A stretch of DNA of 64,000 bases. Origin: Halichoerus grypus. Lineage: Eukaryota; Chordata; Mammalia; Carnivora; Phocidae. The position numbers were made by a program, and so were the translations under genes. Shown piece by piece: positions 11,042 to 25,202 of this stretch (within the stretch, counting starts at the first letter, position 1; each line of letters starts with the position of its first letter). The stretch is taken from contig NC_135720.1 of the NCBI RefSeq assembly GCF_964656455.1, positions 57,314,598 to 57,378,597 of the forward strand. The letters are read 5' to 3'. The notes beneath the pieces are model-generated. The model was not told the DNA's origin and did not search any database. It saw only the letters and a list, made by a program, of their open reading frames with translations.

Positions 11042-14000
11042 AGCACTGGCTGCTATGTAATGCTTTTCTAGCACCTAGAGCTTGCTCCCTGCTTATGTCT
11101 CAGCTCAGGGGACAAACAAAAGGCTTAAGAAGTCTTCTATTTGTTCTGAGGTCTTAGTTTATTCTGCCAAGAACTACAAACGGTTTTATATTCCTATATA
11201 GTTTTTGATGATGAGTCTACAAAGGAAATAATTTATATGGCTTCCTTCTTGATACATTTCCTCTTACCCAAAAGAAATCCACTTAAAAATAACGGATATA
11301 ATTAAATTAAACACTCCAATAACACTCACAGACTCTAACCTCTGCTTTGTAGACGGACTCTGTCAAGATTCTATGGTGGTACAACAGAAATAAATATTAT
11401 TTCCTAAATTGATACTGAAACAAATGAGAAGACAGTTGTCATTTTTCTTTTGTCATATTGTATTATTCCACACTGAGGAATAGCAGCACGGCTATTCTAA
11501 AACATTCTCCCATAATGATTGTAAAATGACAATGTTTCCTGTAATCATATACATTTACCAACATATGCCTTGGATTCTGTGATATGTACATGCATTTAAT
11601 TTTATATTTATATTTGAGAGACCTCTTGGGTCAAGTATGTCTTAATTTATTTATGTCTGAATTGACAGACCACTCTTTTATATTCCAGATGCCATTTTCT
11701 AGAGGCAATATATCAGAGTGGTTAAGAATTTGGATGTTGTTGTGGCCATTTCTTTTGGAAAATACAATTTATGACAACAGAATGTTCTCTTAATCATGAT
11801 ACATTTTAGTAGTCTTAAATTCTGTTGTTTCCCAAAAGGATATTTTTAATTCTTCCCTAGTTATTAATACATTTAAAATGTATAAGACATAGGTGATTTT
11901 TAACATATATTTAAACATTTTTATTTGATTATAAAGAGTAATTATGTTGACAAGCAATTGATTTAAAAATGAGAGAAACTCATGAATGTTCAGTGTTATT
12001 AATGAGCATGATAACTCTTAAAAATGTGATAATAAAATAAATAAAATACAGAAGTCACTTTGGCATAACTTCTTTGGCATAATTTTTAAGCTTTATAATT
12101 TTTCTTATAGCCAAATAATAAAGGAGTCTTTCTTGAAATCTGTAATCACCCGTATTGAAGTTAATTAACTTTGAACTAAAGATTAGCCATGAGCTGGGTA
12201 AATGGTTTTAGAAGATAATAATATTATGAAACCACATAGTCATGACAAGAGATACTTAAGATATTAAAGAAATTAATATGGTCTGTTCTCAGTGAACTAA
12301 TAGAGGTTCAAAGGATTTAAGTAATAAACACTTACATACTTGGAAACTTTACAAGATGGTAAAGGAAGCTGTGGGATACAAACTTAGACTCCTGGGTCAA
12401 ATGTTACTATGTGATGTAGTCCTTTTGAAATTGATAATTAAACAACCATATTTTCCCAGATGACACAGGCACACTTTCTACATGATGAAAGTTTATCTAA
12501 CTGTGTATTTTAACTGGAAATCATGAAAAAGTAATATGCTCTCATTGTTTGGAATGGTGTTTTATTTCAAATGGCTTAATGATTCCTCACTCTAAACTAA
12601 AAACACAAAGTTCCGGGTGAACAGGCTGGCAATCTGTGGAAAAGTTTTAACTTTGTCTCACATAGTATGGAAAAACACAACAGCAACAAAAAAGATTCTT
12701 GCCTTTTATGACAGTTGAAACCCACAAGTGAGAAGAAGCTGATTATAGATACCGAAGTTTAGAGCTGGGTAATGTGAGAAGTTGAGCAGACACCCGAGGT
12801 TTAAAAAATAAATTAAGAAGGCTGGAGGGATCATTTATTCTGAGAAAATTTAATAGCCGTTTGAGAGCCTTTAAAGCTCAGAATCAGCAGCAAAGGTGTA
12901 CTAATAAGTTACTTAATACCTTTATTCCAACTGTTAGCTGAGCATAAGCAAAAACGATGGTTAGAAAAGGAGAATGGACTGAGATTTATCATGGGTAATA
13001 GAAAAGATTTTAAGAAACCCCACAAAAAACAAGCAATAAAAGAGATTAAATGGGAGTGAGCGCTGTGGCTAATAATACAGTCCTTCAATTTCAAATTAGA
13101 TTTGTGTTTTTTTTAATACTTAATTCTAACATCTTCCATCAGTTGTTTAAAAACAGAATTAAGCAAGTGGGGAGACATTACCTAAAGAAAGACTGGTATT
13201 TTTATGTATTAAAAAGCACAATTAAATAAGCGAACTCATATTTAATTAAGTTAGGTATCTCTTGTTTCCACTTCTACCCGTGTTGGTATACATCCTTCTA
13301 CTCATCCCAATTACTTGCATCTGATAGGACTGTTCAACGGCTGGCAAATTACAGAACTAAGCAGAGAAATTAAAATAATTTGTCGCTTGTGCCAGTAGCC
13401 AATGTTAGGTGTTTGGGGGAACCTTCCTTATCCTAGTTCTACATGCGTAGCTGGTTCTGTTATTTATCATGGAATTTACCACACAATAATAAATAAATAA
13501 ATAAACAAACAAATAAATAAAGTTTGTTGCTTTCATATCACAGATTGTTTTTAAATATAGAAACCTCTAGAGCTAGGAAGGAAAAAGGATAAAGCAACAG
13601 TTTCATGAACTAGGTTAAAAAAATCCATAATTTCTTGCATTATCATGGGCATGTAACAAAGCACAGGTTAGGTGTTTAAGCAGTGCTGAATGCAATTACA
13701 AGTTTATCTGGCTTTATGTATAAAATGTCCCCTAGAGCTCATTAATTTGTGGTTCCAGTAAGAGTTGCCTCAATAGTCCATCCCTAAACCTTCCAGCTAT
13801 TTAAAGGCCTTAGGCCTTTCCCTTCCTCACACTGTAGCTTGTTAGAAATGAGGATGAGGATGAGGTAGAAAAATGGATCCCAGTAATTGCATATGCCTCA
13901 AGCAGTTCTGTAGACCTTCTCACAAAGGCTAGGTGCCCCTACTGTAACTCCCCTACAGATTCTCCTGCCTAGTGAAGAAGTGGAGTGGCCCACTCCTGAT

Positions 14001-14134
14001 CTTTTAGACCCATAATTTAACAATGTCGTCAGCTGTAAACAATTGAAAAAGCAAACAAACAAAAAACACCTTACCCTTGTAACATCCAGTAATTTTAGAT
14101 GGTTACATAGGCAGATAGCTAAAAAAATTAGCAA
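11042..14134. other. AT-rich unannotated stretch
   Basis: Its only clear structure is an (AATA)/(AACA)n run at about 13488-13521. No repeat family or coding region is recognised. Confidence 0.5.
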
Positions 14135-14429
14135 TTCCCTTCCTTCCTTCCTCCCCTCACTTCCCCTCCCCTCCCCTCCCCTGCCATGCCCTCCCCTCCA
14201 CTCCCCTCTCCTCCTCTCCTCTCCCCTTCCTTCCTTTCTTCCTTCCTCCCTCCCTCTTTCTTTCTCTTTCTCGCTTTCTCCCTTTCTCTTTCCCTCCCTC
14301 CCTTTCTCTCTCTCTCCCTTCCTCCCTTTCTCTCTCTCCCTTCCTTCCTTCCTTTCTTCCCTTTCTTTCTTTCTTTCTTCTTTCTTTCTTTTTCTTTCTC
14401 TTTCTTTTTTTTTTCTTTCTTTCTTTCTT
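14135..14429. repeat. Near-pure polypyrimidine tract (CCTT/CTTT/CCCCT)n
   Basis: About 295 bp is almost exclusively C and T on the plus strand. It moves from CCTT and CCCCT units to CTTT units with only a few purine interruptions, near 14159, 14183-14188 and 14199. The strand asymmetry favours triplex (H-DNA) formation. Long low-complexity frames on both strands, Ser/Phe/Leu-rich or Lys/Glu/Arg-rich, arise from the repeat and are not genes. Confidence 0.95.
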
Positions 14430-15292
14430 GCATTTTACTACCACACTCCTCTTTCTTAGGATATATAAGTTAGTAAAACTCCATTTTTTTTTCCTACAAC
14501 TATGCATCTGAGGAATATGGCATATTCCTCTTTTTATCAATGAATCACCATTTAGTAATTTAATGACAAGTGTATGAGGTTCTGTGTGTGTTGAGTGGGC
14601 TGGTGAGAATATGAGAAATAGATGTGTAGAAGGAGAACAACTTTTAAAAGGTCATATTCATATCTCCAGGGGATGTGCAATGGTTGAAAAATTCACCTCA
14701 TCACCACCACCACCACCACTATGATTCTGATAACAGGCGATGGCAGAAGCATGCGGAGAGAGTCTTGAACTACGAGGAGGCTTCATGCTCACCTTATGCT
14801 TTATCTACAACTGCATCTGGCCTACTTCCTGCACGACACACAAATCATCTTCTGTCCTGTGTCCCATTGCCCTTCACTGAAATTTGACTTCTATTGCCCC
14901 TCTCCAGTCTGTCTGTTTGTATGTCAAACCAACTGTTAAATGAGAACATTTGACTAGATGCCCATTGAAATGTTTCAAGTACCCTGACAGTTGAGAAGGC
15001 TTTGTCTGCTCAGAACAGATGGAAGCTCTGGGCAGGGCAAAATGGAATGTTACCTGATTCACATATTGGCACTTCAAAGTCTAAACTTCAGCCAAAAAAA
15101 CCTAAGAAACATTGTCACAAATATACCAGACTCTTCAAACCTTGTTTTCCCCCTCCCTCTTAAAAAAAAAAAAAAAAATCAGTTAGGTCCTGGATTAAGA
15201 TCTAAAAAAGCTCTTATATGGATGAAATCTATTTATAATTGCTGCACGTAGGCTAATAAGTTGAAAAGTATCTGAAGCATCTGTTTACACTA
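14430..15292. other. Non-coding stretch with CAC trinucleotide run
   Basis: A short (CAC)n run lies at 14700-14721 and an A-run at 15163-15178. No family is recognised and no coding frame is credible. Confidence 0.5.
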
Positions 15293-15850
15293 GATGGCCA
15301 GCTCCTTAGGGACAAGGAATGAGGTTCTATCCATTTTTATACATTCAAAATTTATCTATCCAGTAGTTTATGTCAAATATTTAAAGAGTATTGTATTAAG
15401 CAATTTCCTAGGAGCTATACCCTTCCATCTGGGTGTTACGGTCTCCTTTCTCAAAGAAAGTCAATTAAACAAATCAGCTTAATATCTTTTCATAACTACT
15501 GGGCTGGAGGTATAGAGAGTGTTCTATGGGAGCACAAGGAATGTTGGGGAGGCAAGGTCAAAGTTTTCTGGAGGAAGCCACACTTGAGGTGAGTTATGAA
15601 GGATAGCAGAACACAGATAAATAAAGTTTGCAGGGAAGAGAGATGAAGTGCCATTCAGGGAAATATAACAACACAGTAACAAACTGGTACATTTGGGGAA
15701 GTAAAGGTATGGGCCAGGTTGAGCTTGAGAGGGAACACAGGACGAAGGATTGTGTTCTTTATTCTGAAACATATGGAACCACAGAAGGATTTTATTACAG
15801 GGACTGGTATGATCATATTTGAATTTTATAAATATCCCTTTTGCAGCAGC
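15293..15850 (+). mobile_element. Ancient mammalian interspersed repeat relics, unclassified
   Basis: 15295-15400 has an L2-like phrase (gccagctccttagggacaagg). At 15500-15840 the order 'ggaggaagccacacttgag', 'atgaaggatagcag', 'gcagggaagag' and 'ggattttattacagg...tatgatcatatttgaattt' matches a widespread mammalian repeat consensus that I cannot name safely. Overlapping short frames on both strands have no coding support. Confidence 0.4.
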
Positions 15851-17342
15851 AAAATTTATAGGAGTGGAACAAGACTGAAAGCCGAGGTACGAGTTATATT
15901 TTAATAAATATAGCATTCTTATACGGTTCAGATATTGCATCCAATACAGTTTTAAATTGGCTAAACTTATTTATTTTCTCATCAAGGCCTTATGATGAAT
16001 AGTTTTATTAAAATAAGCCAGGATGGGTTTGGTACTTGGTACTTCCGGCTCTAACATGGTCTTCTCCGGTAACGGGTGAGACCCATATGCAATGAAGAGC
16101 CCTTGCATTTACACATGGTAAAATCAGAAAGACAGCCCTTCTCTCTTACCCCTACTCTTGTGATTCGGTGTAACACCTACCTCTCTCAAGAGCAGGTAAC
16201 AGGGCGCACGCTAAAAAACACAAAAGGGACTGAGATCTGAGCAGGTAGCAAGGACTCAACGGTTGAATGAGTGGGAGATGGTGGTGGGAGACGCATCATT
16301 GCCATTTGGCAGGGTAATAAGTTGTACGAGAGTGGCCAGTGGCTTAAACCACATGCAGTTGACCCCTCACCAGGCCTGGCTTCAATGGAGTCACTAGGAA
16401 ATGTGGAAAGTTATCCTAGGAGAACATGAAATGTGTGTAGGAAATACAGACTGAGGTTCCCTATCTGCACTATCACATTCTCCACATATGGGAAGAACCA
16501 CGGTATGGAATTCCTATATTTAATTGGGTAAATAGGATACATTGAATAGGCTATGATTTTTCAACACTTGAATTTGGCAAACTCTTTAAGGGAAGCATAT
16601 AGGTAACATTTTGATGGTTTTGTCTCACAAAAATATGTTGAAGAAAGCACTCTGGTTGTATCTTTTTGTGTCTTTTATGACAAAAATATCCTGGTTGTGC
16701 AAACATATGATCTGAAATATTTATACACCTTAAAGAAAAATCTTAAATTGAGACTATCCTCCATTCTGCAGCGTTGGCTCTGAGCTTCTCAGGTGAACAT
16801 CCGTTGAAAAGCAAAAGGGAGTATGCTGATGCCTTAAATTGGCTTTCCTAAAAACAGAGGCAGCTCTTGAGAAAGGGATTGACTGAGGGAGTCCTCTCAG
16901 GAGAGGAGTGTAGAAAGCAGGGAAGATCACAGGAAGAAAGGTAGCAAGGACTTTGTCTTGGCAGGGGTTTAATGTCAGCCTGGCCCTAAGGGAAACTCTG
17001 GAGCACAAATCACACCAAGGATCTGTCCCATGTAATGCCGGGGAGCTAGATTTTTTAACTCCTTTGGTGGAGAGGATAATGTTTTTCAGCAAGACAGGCA
17101 GAGCTATTGTCTGCCTGTTGAGAGCTATTCTCTAGAAGGATGGAGCAGATAACAGTATGAGCAGCAATACCCACCAGAACCCAGATGAGATAACTGTCCT
17201 GCTGAGAGGATGGGGAGGAGGGGCATAACAGGATCTGTTACAACTGCAAACCAGATTTGTGCATTTATAAGTTAATTTTCTATTCATTACATCTGAATCT
17301 TCCACAGAATTTTACTTATACTGTGCACGTGCTGCTACATTT
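15851..17342. other. Unannotated, less AT-rich stretch
   Basis: The section 16020-16400 carries scattered CpGs and matches no repeat family I recognise. Short frames at 16754-17135 overlap on both strands and show no coding signature. Confidence 0.45.
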
Positions 17343-17424
17343 AAATATATATATATATTTAAATGTATATATATATATATATGTATATATATATGTATAT
17401 CAAATGTATATATATATGTATATC
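17343..17424. repeat. (TA)n / (TATATG)n microsatellite
   Basis: This is a compound TA repeat with TG interruptions and a duplicated 'gtatatcaaat' unit at its right side. The Tyr/Ile-rich frame crossing it is an artefact. Confidence 0.9.
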
Positions 17425-18832
17425 AAATCCTCAAATGGTAGCTTAAAAATTATGAAAATACTTTCTTATTCTTAACTGGCTCATCAGTCCAGATTACCCT
17501 GTTATTTTTCTAATTTAATTGGAAAAAATACACAGTTACCCTTTAAACATTAAATGCCAATTTTCAAATTTTCATAGTACGATTTAAAATCCTTGAAAAA
17601 TAGGGGTTACTGTGGAAGTGCCAAGACAGCCTTAATTATAGCACTGGGAAAAGTAATGCTCTAATAACTAAATAGTAGATTGTATTTCAAGTGAAGAAAC
17701 AATAAAATTGTAAACCGTGAAGTGCAAGTGGGAGGATGAGACATATGTCTCACGCATTCAGCCTCGACTAAAGTGACAATTTTGAGACCCAGTTGGATTC
17801 TTAATCGGATAACTTTATCAGGTGCAAAGAGCTGTCGTTCTCACTGGCCATTAAAAAATAGCTTATAAAATGGTGTTAAAAGGGGATCCCTGTTTCTTTC
17901 CTTCAGTCACTGACACCAGGGCGTGCCAGCAGTATATCCGTGTGTTCACTTCTATGAGTCCAGCTCGATCTCATTTAGGTCTTTTTAATTTTTTCTTGGA
18001 AGTAATAAAATGACAAACACTAAAGAGTTTAACCAGACAGTATCCACAGCAAAAGAATTAACTAAAACGTTTTCACATTTGCAATGATTTTTCTTTGAGG
18101 GCTAAGTCACAAGTTCTTTCTAAAAGGGATAACCTCGAAATTTTGATAAGGGTTGAAAGGCTTCTGAACAAAAGACAAGGAAACCTATTTGTCCAGAGTA
18201 GGTCACTGTAGCTAAAACAACTATATAAAACTATTTCAATCTATTATATTCAGTGACAAGTTTCCTCTAAAAACGAAATAAAATGCAAACATAAGAGCAA
18301 AAAAAAACATTTTTAGTCATAAATTAGATTACCCTCCCCTTTAAAAATAGCACTTTTAGGAAAACTATCATATTTACTATTCTTTTATTACATCCTGCAG
18401 GCTCATGGGAAAGACTGAATGATGAGGAAGGAGGGATGTATGTGAGATTTGGTCTCTTAACTCCCCTGTTCTTGTTCAGTTTGAGGTTTTAATTCCCGTT
18501 ACATGGCCTCCTGTTTCCGAGATAAGATTGAAAGGAGGAAGCCTAAAAAAGAATGAATGATGAAATGAAGGAATATATATTAATGTAGGTTACATTCATA
18601 TATACACATACATTGTACATAGATATCACATAGTCACACACACACACCATTTTATACAAAACTTATTCCCAACCACAGAATATGTTAACTATGTGTCTTC
18701 ATTTATCACAAACAATGAAATCCAAATTTATTTTCATTATCAGGTTCTATTCCCCCAATATTTACTAAATTTTTTCAATTTAACAAAGTATGATAGGAAA
18801 TAGTCAATACATTAATAAGTTAGACAATGAGT
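17425..18832. other. AT-rich unannotated stretch
   Basis: A short (CA)n run lies at about 18636-18647. Nothing else is identifiable. Confidence 0.55.
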
Positions 18833-18955
18833 CTTACATTTCTGAGACTTCCAGGGGTGAGATGACTTGCTTACATTCACATGGCCAGAAGTAGAAGAAC
18901 TGGGTTTGCATTGCAGGGATCATAAGCTTTCTATCACACAGAACTGATAACATCA
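18833..18955 (-). mobile_element. MIR-like relic, minus strand
   Basis: The segments gagatgacttgcttacattcacatggccag and agaactgggtttgcattgcag follow the antisense MIR core order. It is diverged, with no boundaries visible. Confidence 0.5.
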
Positions 18956-21900
18956 CACTCTCAAGGGCAGGAAAAGAACCTGAGAATTTTGGTAGGATTT
19001 GAGAGATGGTACCTGGGTGCAGGTGACAGGAACCCCCCCCCCACACTGACAAACTATGGGGAAGTGGGGATATTGCAAATAGAGGTGGACAACAATAAGG
19101 CTCTGGAAAACAATGACAAAAGCAAATATAAATTGTGCAGATATAAATATGAAAGCAAATATAAATACAATAAAGATAAATATGATAAATCACATTTATT
19201 AGAATTGTTTCACAATTTAATATACATGAAGGCTGATAAGGAGATTAAAAAATAAAGCCAAGCTTAATTGATATAGAGCATTGGTGTTTGGATTATTGGT
19301 CCCCAGTCACATCAATGTGTATATAGGCTGACTATAACACATTCTTAGAAGCATGTTAATAAGAATTGCTATGGTCATTAAGAAGCTTATACTTCCTTAG
19401 AAATTTGAATTCATACTAAAAAAATTCCTTCCTGGAAAAAGCAGTTGGTTACTAAGAGAGACAGCCATACCTAGCTGCCAACTCCAAAGGACCAGTTCCT
19501 ATTTTTCTCGAAGAATGGGTTTCTGTTAATTCACCTGTTTCTGACAGCATTTATGATTTTATATTCAAAATCTTTACAGATAAACATTTTCATTCTTAAA
19601 AAAGAATACAAGTGATTTTATAATTTATGAAGTGAAAAAATAAAATAAGAAGATTACAGATTATCATAAAATCTTCATGCAAGATATCTTTCTTTTAGGG
19701 ATTTTTTTTTTTAAATCAAAGGAGATTAAAGATATAAAAAGGGGAAAACAATGAGCTAGCAACCCACAGAATACCACCACAATTTGCATTATTCTTAAAA
19801 CATTTAGAATTTAGTGAAGTAGAAAATGAGAAAAAATAGTAAAACAAACACAAAAACCAAATAACATAAGAAATTAAACTATTCATAAATGTGGCAAAGC
19901 TTGATATAAGCAAAATGGGAATTGGCTTTTAAACCTCAATCTTCTGAAAAATTAAATATGGTTTAAAAAATGGGTATCAATATGCACCATACACCAGTAG
20001 CTTTTCTTATTTACACTGTTGCATTTGTCAATAATCCCTTCATATTCAATAAATATTAACATATAGGAAAGAGCTCTAAACATCTTAATTTTCCTAAGTA
20101 ATTATATTGTAAAACTAAATGTGAATGCTTACATGTGTAATTCTTTCAATAAATGGACAAATTTTTAAAATATTTTTAGAAAGTTCACTCATAGAATCTG
20201 AGTGAAAAACTTACTGAAGACAAATAAGGGGATAAGGTTTATGGTTCAGTTATGTGATTCACTGATTATAAAAATTGCCTATTGGGAAATATCCCACCGT
20301 ATTATGCACAGACACTTATTTGGAACTAATTACGTTATGTTGTGATTAATTCTTTACAAGTTTGTTTTATTTAGGAGTCTGCATTAATATGAGGAGGAAT
20401 ATTTGCTACAAGGAGATAGCCAAATTCTTAGACCAGATGAAAGGAGTACATTCAGAAGAGCCAAAAAATATATAAAACATAAAGAATTCTGAGAAGAGTA
20501 GATTGGCGAGTTTATAACAACAAAAATTCTAGTTCTCGCTCCCTCTCCTTTTTTTTCTCACTCTACTTATGGAAACATAATAGCTTATTTAAGAGGTTAT
20601 ATAGTACTACCCAAGTTAGTCCTCTAAATACTTATATGTGAAATATTTACCTAAACATATAGACATTTAATTTCAAAACATAAGTGGTTAATTTCAATTT
20701 TTTGCATGATTTTGAAAGTTACTTATTTTGATATTAAATACATTTTAAAGGAAAGTGCAAATTATAACGTGATTGAAAATAATATAGATGTAATCTTATT
20801 TAGATTATTTGAAATTTATGTCTATGTTAAATATCAAAGGACAGTACAATAGAATTAATTTTAAAAAGAAAGAGTATGTATTTCAATATTCTCTCTCTTG
20901 GCATTATATTTTGCTCAGTTGAGGTCAAATTAAAAACATGAATACTAGCAAATACAATTTTTCTACTAAGAAATATAAATAGGTCAGTTCTTCTGGTTCT
21001 GTAATTTGTATTTTAATTATTTTTTTCTTTCTGAATGTAATTTTGCCACTTGACTTTATACTTAGTTATTACATGATCATTGTAACAGAAAATAATGATA
21101 TCAACATCTCTAGAAAATTCATTCATTTTTCCAAACTGAAACTCTGATTATAATTTGATCAGCTAATGAATTAATAACAAATCTATTCCAAAGAATATAC
21201 CATTTGCCATTGATTCTGAGGCTATGCTCCTTATATGTAGCAGTACCATGTTAGAAATAATGGAGTACTAGAGGTAAAAGAATACTTCATCAATTCAAGT
21301 AAAGTGCTCAGAATATGAATTCAGTATTATAATATAATCAGTATTGCAGTTTTGAACTTAGAACATCATCCAGTAACTCATTTTATTTTTTAAAACTTTC
21401 CTCAGGTTATTAAGTAATGGCTCAATTCCAGAAAGTCCCTAGTATTTTCATTAAAAATTATTGAAAAAAAAAAAAAAACAAGCTTCTACTTACTTTTAGC
21501 AAAAAAGAAATCTTTCCAAGGATAAATAATTATATCAATATAAGAATATTAGAAAACTCTAACTCATAATTGAAGATAAAAAGAATACAATCAATTAAAA
21601 TATTTTAATGAATTAGAAAATCACCTCTAGCAATTTATTTTTAAATCAATTTGGGGATATCCATTGCCAGCAGGAAATGGTACTTCAATGACCATATTCT
21701 ACAAATGCTGCCATGAATTCTACGACCTTCTCAATCTATAAGCCAGATTTAGACTGAATAACGCAAGGCTCTAAATGCAGTACTGCTCCATTCAATCTTA
21801 ATAGGAATATTTCTAATTAATTAGAAGAAATTTCTCCACTCCTAGCTTTCATTTAGCCATATCAATTCTTATGTTCAAATTTGCTCAAGAGCCACATAAT

Positions 21901-22436
21901 TAAAAGGAAGAAGTATAATACTAATTATCTCAAATCAACTTTTTCATTTCTTCTTATATATATAACATATAATAATATATAATGTATATGATCTGATATA
22001 TATGATCTTATTATATATAATAATTATATAATAATATATATATGATCCAAAAATATACAACACAATCTTTCTTCATGGTTTTCTGTTCTGTCAAAAGAAA
22101 AAGCAGAAGGAATCATTTTCCATTACACATGCGCACAAAATATATTGGAGTAGGTAGATAAAACACTCTTTTTAGAATAATAGGGACATGTTAAGGTGAC
22201 ATTTAATATCTTTGCTCTAATAATCACTTAGCAATACCTACAGATAACTCAAGATTTTAGAAGTCAAAGGTTTTAAATATTAGGCAGAAGCCTCAAGCAG
22301 ATTTGTGAATAGACTTCATAAAGTCTCAGGGTTTGAAGAATCTTTTAAAGGTTTTTAGTAAAAGTACTTACATGGTATTTGAATTTCTTCTAATAGAGCC
22401 CCACCAAGTGGTTGCACAGGCAGTGTGAAAATCTGT
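18956..22436. other. AT-rich unannotated stretch with an AT microsatellite
   Basis: A C-run lies at 19033-19042. An AT-only palindromic microsatellite lies at about 21954-22046. A15 occurs near 21464-21478. There are no coding features and no recognised repeat families. Confidence 0.5.
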
Positions 22437-22575
22437 GACAGAGACCCCATCATTCCCGAGGCAGCCCATTCCATCAAGACTATTACAAAGTTCATCTTTA
22501 TAAGCCAACATTTGCCTTCTTGTAGTTTTCAGTAATTGTACCTCATTGCACCATATAAACCAATATTTCACTTGA
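22437..22575 (+). mobile_element. Possible ancient LINE relic
   Basis: The phrase order aggcagcccattccat, acaaagttcatctttata, gccaacatttgccttcttgtag resembles a widespread ancient mammalian repeat 3' end. The family is not named with confidence. It has no coding capacity. Confidence 0.35.
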
Positions 22576-23194
22576 GTATCTGTTATACAGTGGTAAGCAT
22601 TATATGTCCACATGTCTCTTTACTTCTCTGCCTCACCACTATTTTATGAACTTTATGAATTATTTGATGTCTTAGTCATAGTTCGATAATCTTTTTATTT
22701 TTAGCCCTTAATATGGAGTTATACATGTAGTGAATATGCAAAACAAATGATTGTTAAATGAATGAATTGCATCTGAAATGTAAGCTCATCTCAAAAACAA
22801 GACATAATATTTTGTCATAAAACTGATATGGACATTGTGGGAAGTATAAGGGAGAAGTGAATTAAGGGACAGCTGTCGAGAAGCATGGTCAATATTTCCA
22901 AACATTTCCCAGATACTTGAATCCAAGGCATGATCTGGGATCCATGTTATTTGACTTGGACACATGGAACACTGACGACATCCAAGCAGGAAAGAATGTT
23001 TTTAGCATGTGTTCGAATGTGTTTCAAGAGAAGTAATAATCAAAAATATGAAATTTTGATATTTGTTTACATCACTGGAAAATTATAATCCTTTCAAAAT
23101 CTAGTAATACTCAACATATCTGTCTTTGGGAATGCAGAGTAAAATTTTAAATGTCAAAAATCTCTAAAAATACATTCAAAAAGATTAAAAAATG

Positions 23195-25202
23195 GTCTAT
23201 AAAGAACACCAATGGAAAGATATCTTGTGTTCATGGATTGGAAGGCTTAATAGTGTTAGAATATCTAAAGTGATCTACAGATTCAATGCAATACCTATCA
23301 AAATTCCAATGGCGAGGTGCCTGGGTGGCTCAGTTGTTAAGCATCTGCCTTCAGCTCAGGTCATGATCCCGGGGTCCTGGGATCTAGCCCCGCATCGAGC
23401 TCCCTTCTCAGCGGGAAGCCTGCTTCTCCCTCTCCCACTCCCCCTGCTTGTGCTCTCTCTCTCTCTCTTGCTGTCTCTCTCTGTCAGATAATTGGTAGAG
23501 TCTTAAAAAAAATTCCAATGGCATTTTTCACAGAAATAGAAAAAAAAATCCTAGAATATGAAAGGAACCACAAAAGACTCCAAATAGTCAATGCAATCGT
23601 GAGAAAGGAATGCAGAGCTGGAGACATCACAGTTCTGGATTTTAAAATATGTTACAATTCTGTAGTCATCAAAACAGTATGTATTGGCATAAAAATAGAC
23701 ACATAAGGCAAAGGAACAGAAATAACCCACCCACCCATATACAGATCTTTGACAAGGGAATCAAGAGCATACAATGGGGATGGAAAAGTCTTTTCAATAA
23801 ATGGTATTGGGAAAACTGGATATCCACATGCAGAAGAATGAAACTGGACCCCTATCTTACACCAATCCCAAATATTAACTTGAAATGGATTAAAACCTTA
23901 AATGTAAGCCCTGACACCATAAACCTCCTACAAAGAACATAGAGAAACATTGATCTTGGCAATGATTTTTGGATATGACAGTAAAAGTCCAGGGAACAAA
24001 AGCAAAAGTCAACAAGTGGGATTACATCGAATTAAAAAGCTCTGCACAACAAAAGGATCTATCAACAAATTGAAAAAAAGCAGTCTATGGATTGGGAGAA
24101 AATATTTGCAAACCCATATATCTGATGTGGGGTTAATAGCTAAAATATATACGGAACACATACAAGAAAAATTAGATTAAAAATGGGCAGAGGACCTGAA
24201 TAGACATTTTTCTAAAGAAAACATCCAAATGGCCAATGAGGTACATGAAAAGATGCTTAACATGACTAATTATCAGGGAAATGCAAATCAAAACCACAAA
24301 TGAGATATCACCTCATTTGTATTAGGATGGCTATCAAGAAGACAACAGTGTTGGTGAGGTTGTGGAGAAAAAGAAACCCTTGAACACTGTCAGTGGAAAT
24401 GCAAATTGGTATAGTCATTACCTAAAACAGCATGGAATTTTCTCAAGAAATTAAAAACAGAACTACCACATGATCAGATAATCCCACTCTGAGTATATAC
24501 CTAAAGAAAATGAAAACTCCAAGTTGAAAAGATGCATGCACCCTTATGTTCCTTGCAGCATTATTTACAATAACGAAGATATGGAAACAATTTAAGTGTC
24601 CATCAATGGATGAATGGATAAAGAAAATGTGGTTTTACCCAGCCATAAAAAAAGAAGGAAACCCTGCAACAAAATGGATAAACCGGGAGTGGGGGGACAT
24701 TATGCTAAAATGAATAAGCCAGACAAAAAAGACAAATGCTGTATAATATTACTCATATGATGAATCTTAAAAAAACAAACAAACAAACAAACAAACAAAC
24801 AAAAAAAACGTTGAACTCATAGAACAGAGTAGAATGGAAATTACCATGGGCTGAGGGGTGGGGGAAATGGGAAGATGTTGGTTAAAGAGTACAAAGTTTC
24901 AGTTATAGCATGAATACGTACGTTCTGGGGATCTAATGTACAGCATGTGACTATAGTTAATAATACTGCATTGTATACTTGAAATTGGCTAAGAGAGTGG
25001 ATCTTAAGTGTTCCCACCACACATACAAAAAAAACATGGTAACCATCTGAGGTGATGAATGGGTAAAATAAACTTAACTGTAGTAATCGTTTCACAATGT
25101 ATACAAAAACAAACAACGTAGTACACTTAAATGTATACAACTTTGTCAGTTATAACTCAATAAAGCTGGAAAAAAATATATAAAATAAAAAAAAAACCCC
25201 AC
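23195..25202 (+). mobile_element. Old 5'-truncated LINE-1 (L1MA-like): ORF2 3' part plus 3' UTR
   Basis: From 23195 to about 24690 this is the C-terminal third of L1 ORF2 on the plus strand. Recognisable peptides include LFNKWYWENW and CRRMKLDPYLTP in the frame at 23649-23942, homologous to the ORF2 of the minus-strand L1 at 54-58 kb. The frame is broken by many stops and shifts and split by a SINE (23314-23508). From 24690 to 25200 the 3' UTR ends in aataaagctgg plus an A-tail and contains the phrase gtacagcatgtgactatagttaataatactgcattgtatacttg, typical of L1MA-class 3' ends. An (AAAC)n run lies at 24770-24802. Dead element. Confidence 0.85.
23300..23522 (+). mobile_element. Carnivore SINE inside old L1 ORF2, 14-bp target duplication
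   Basis: The body is 23314-23508. A perfect 14-bp repeat, aaaattccaatggc, lies at 23300-23313 and 23509-23522. Removing the SINE and one copy restores the L1 coding order across the site, so the SINE is younger than the L1 fragment. The frame running through the SINE (23192-23491) is not a gene. Confidence 0.95.

Noticed and set aside
14043..14540. Overlapping frames of 95-138 codons on both strands
   Set aside because: They are translations of a polypyrimidine tract in several frames with extreme composition. A repeat explains them fully.
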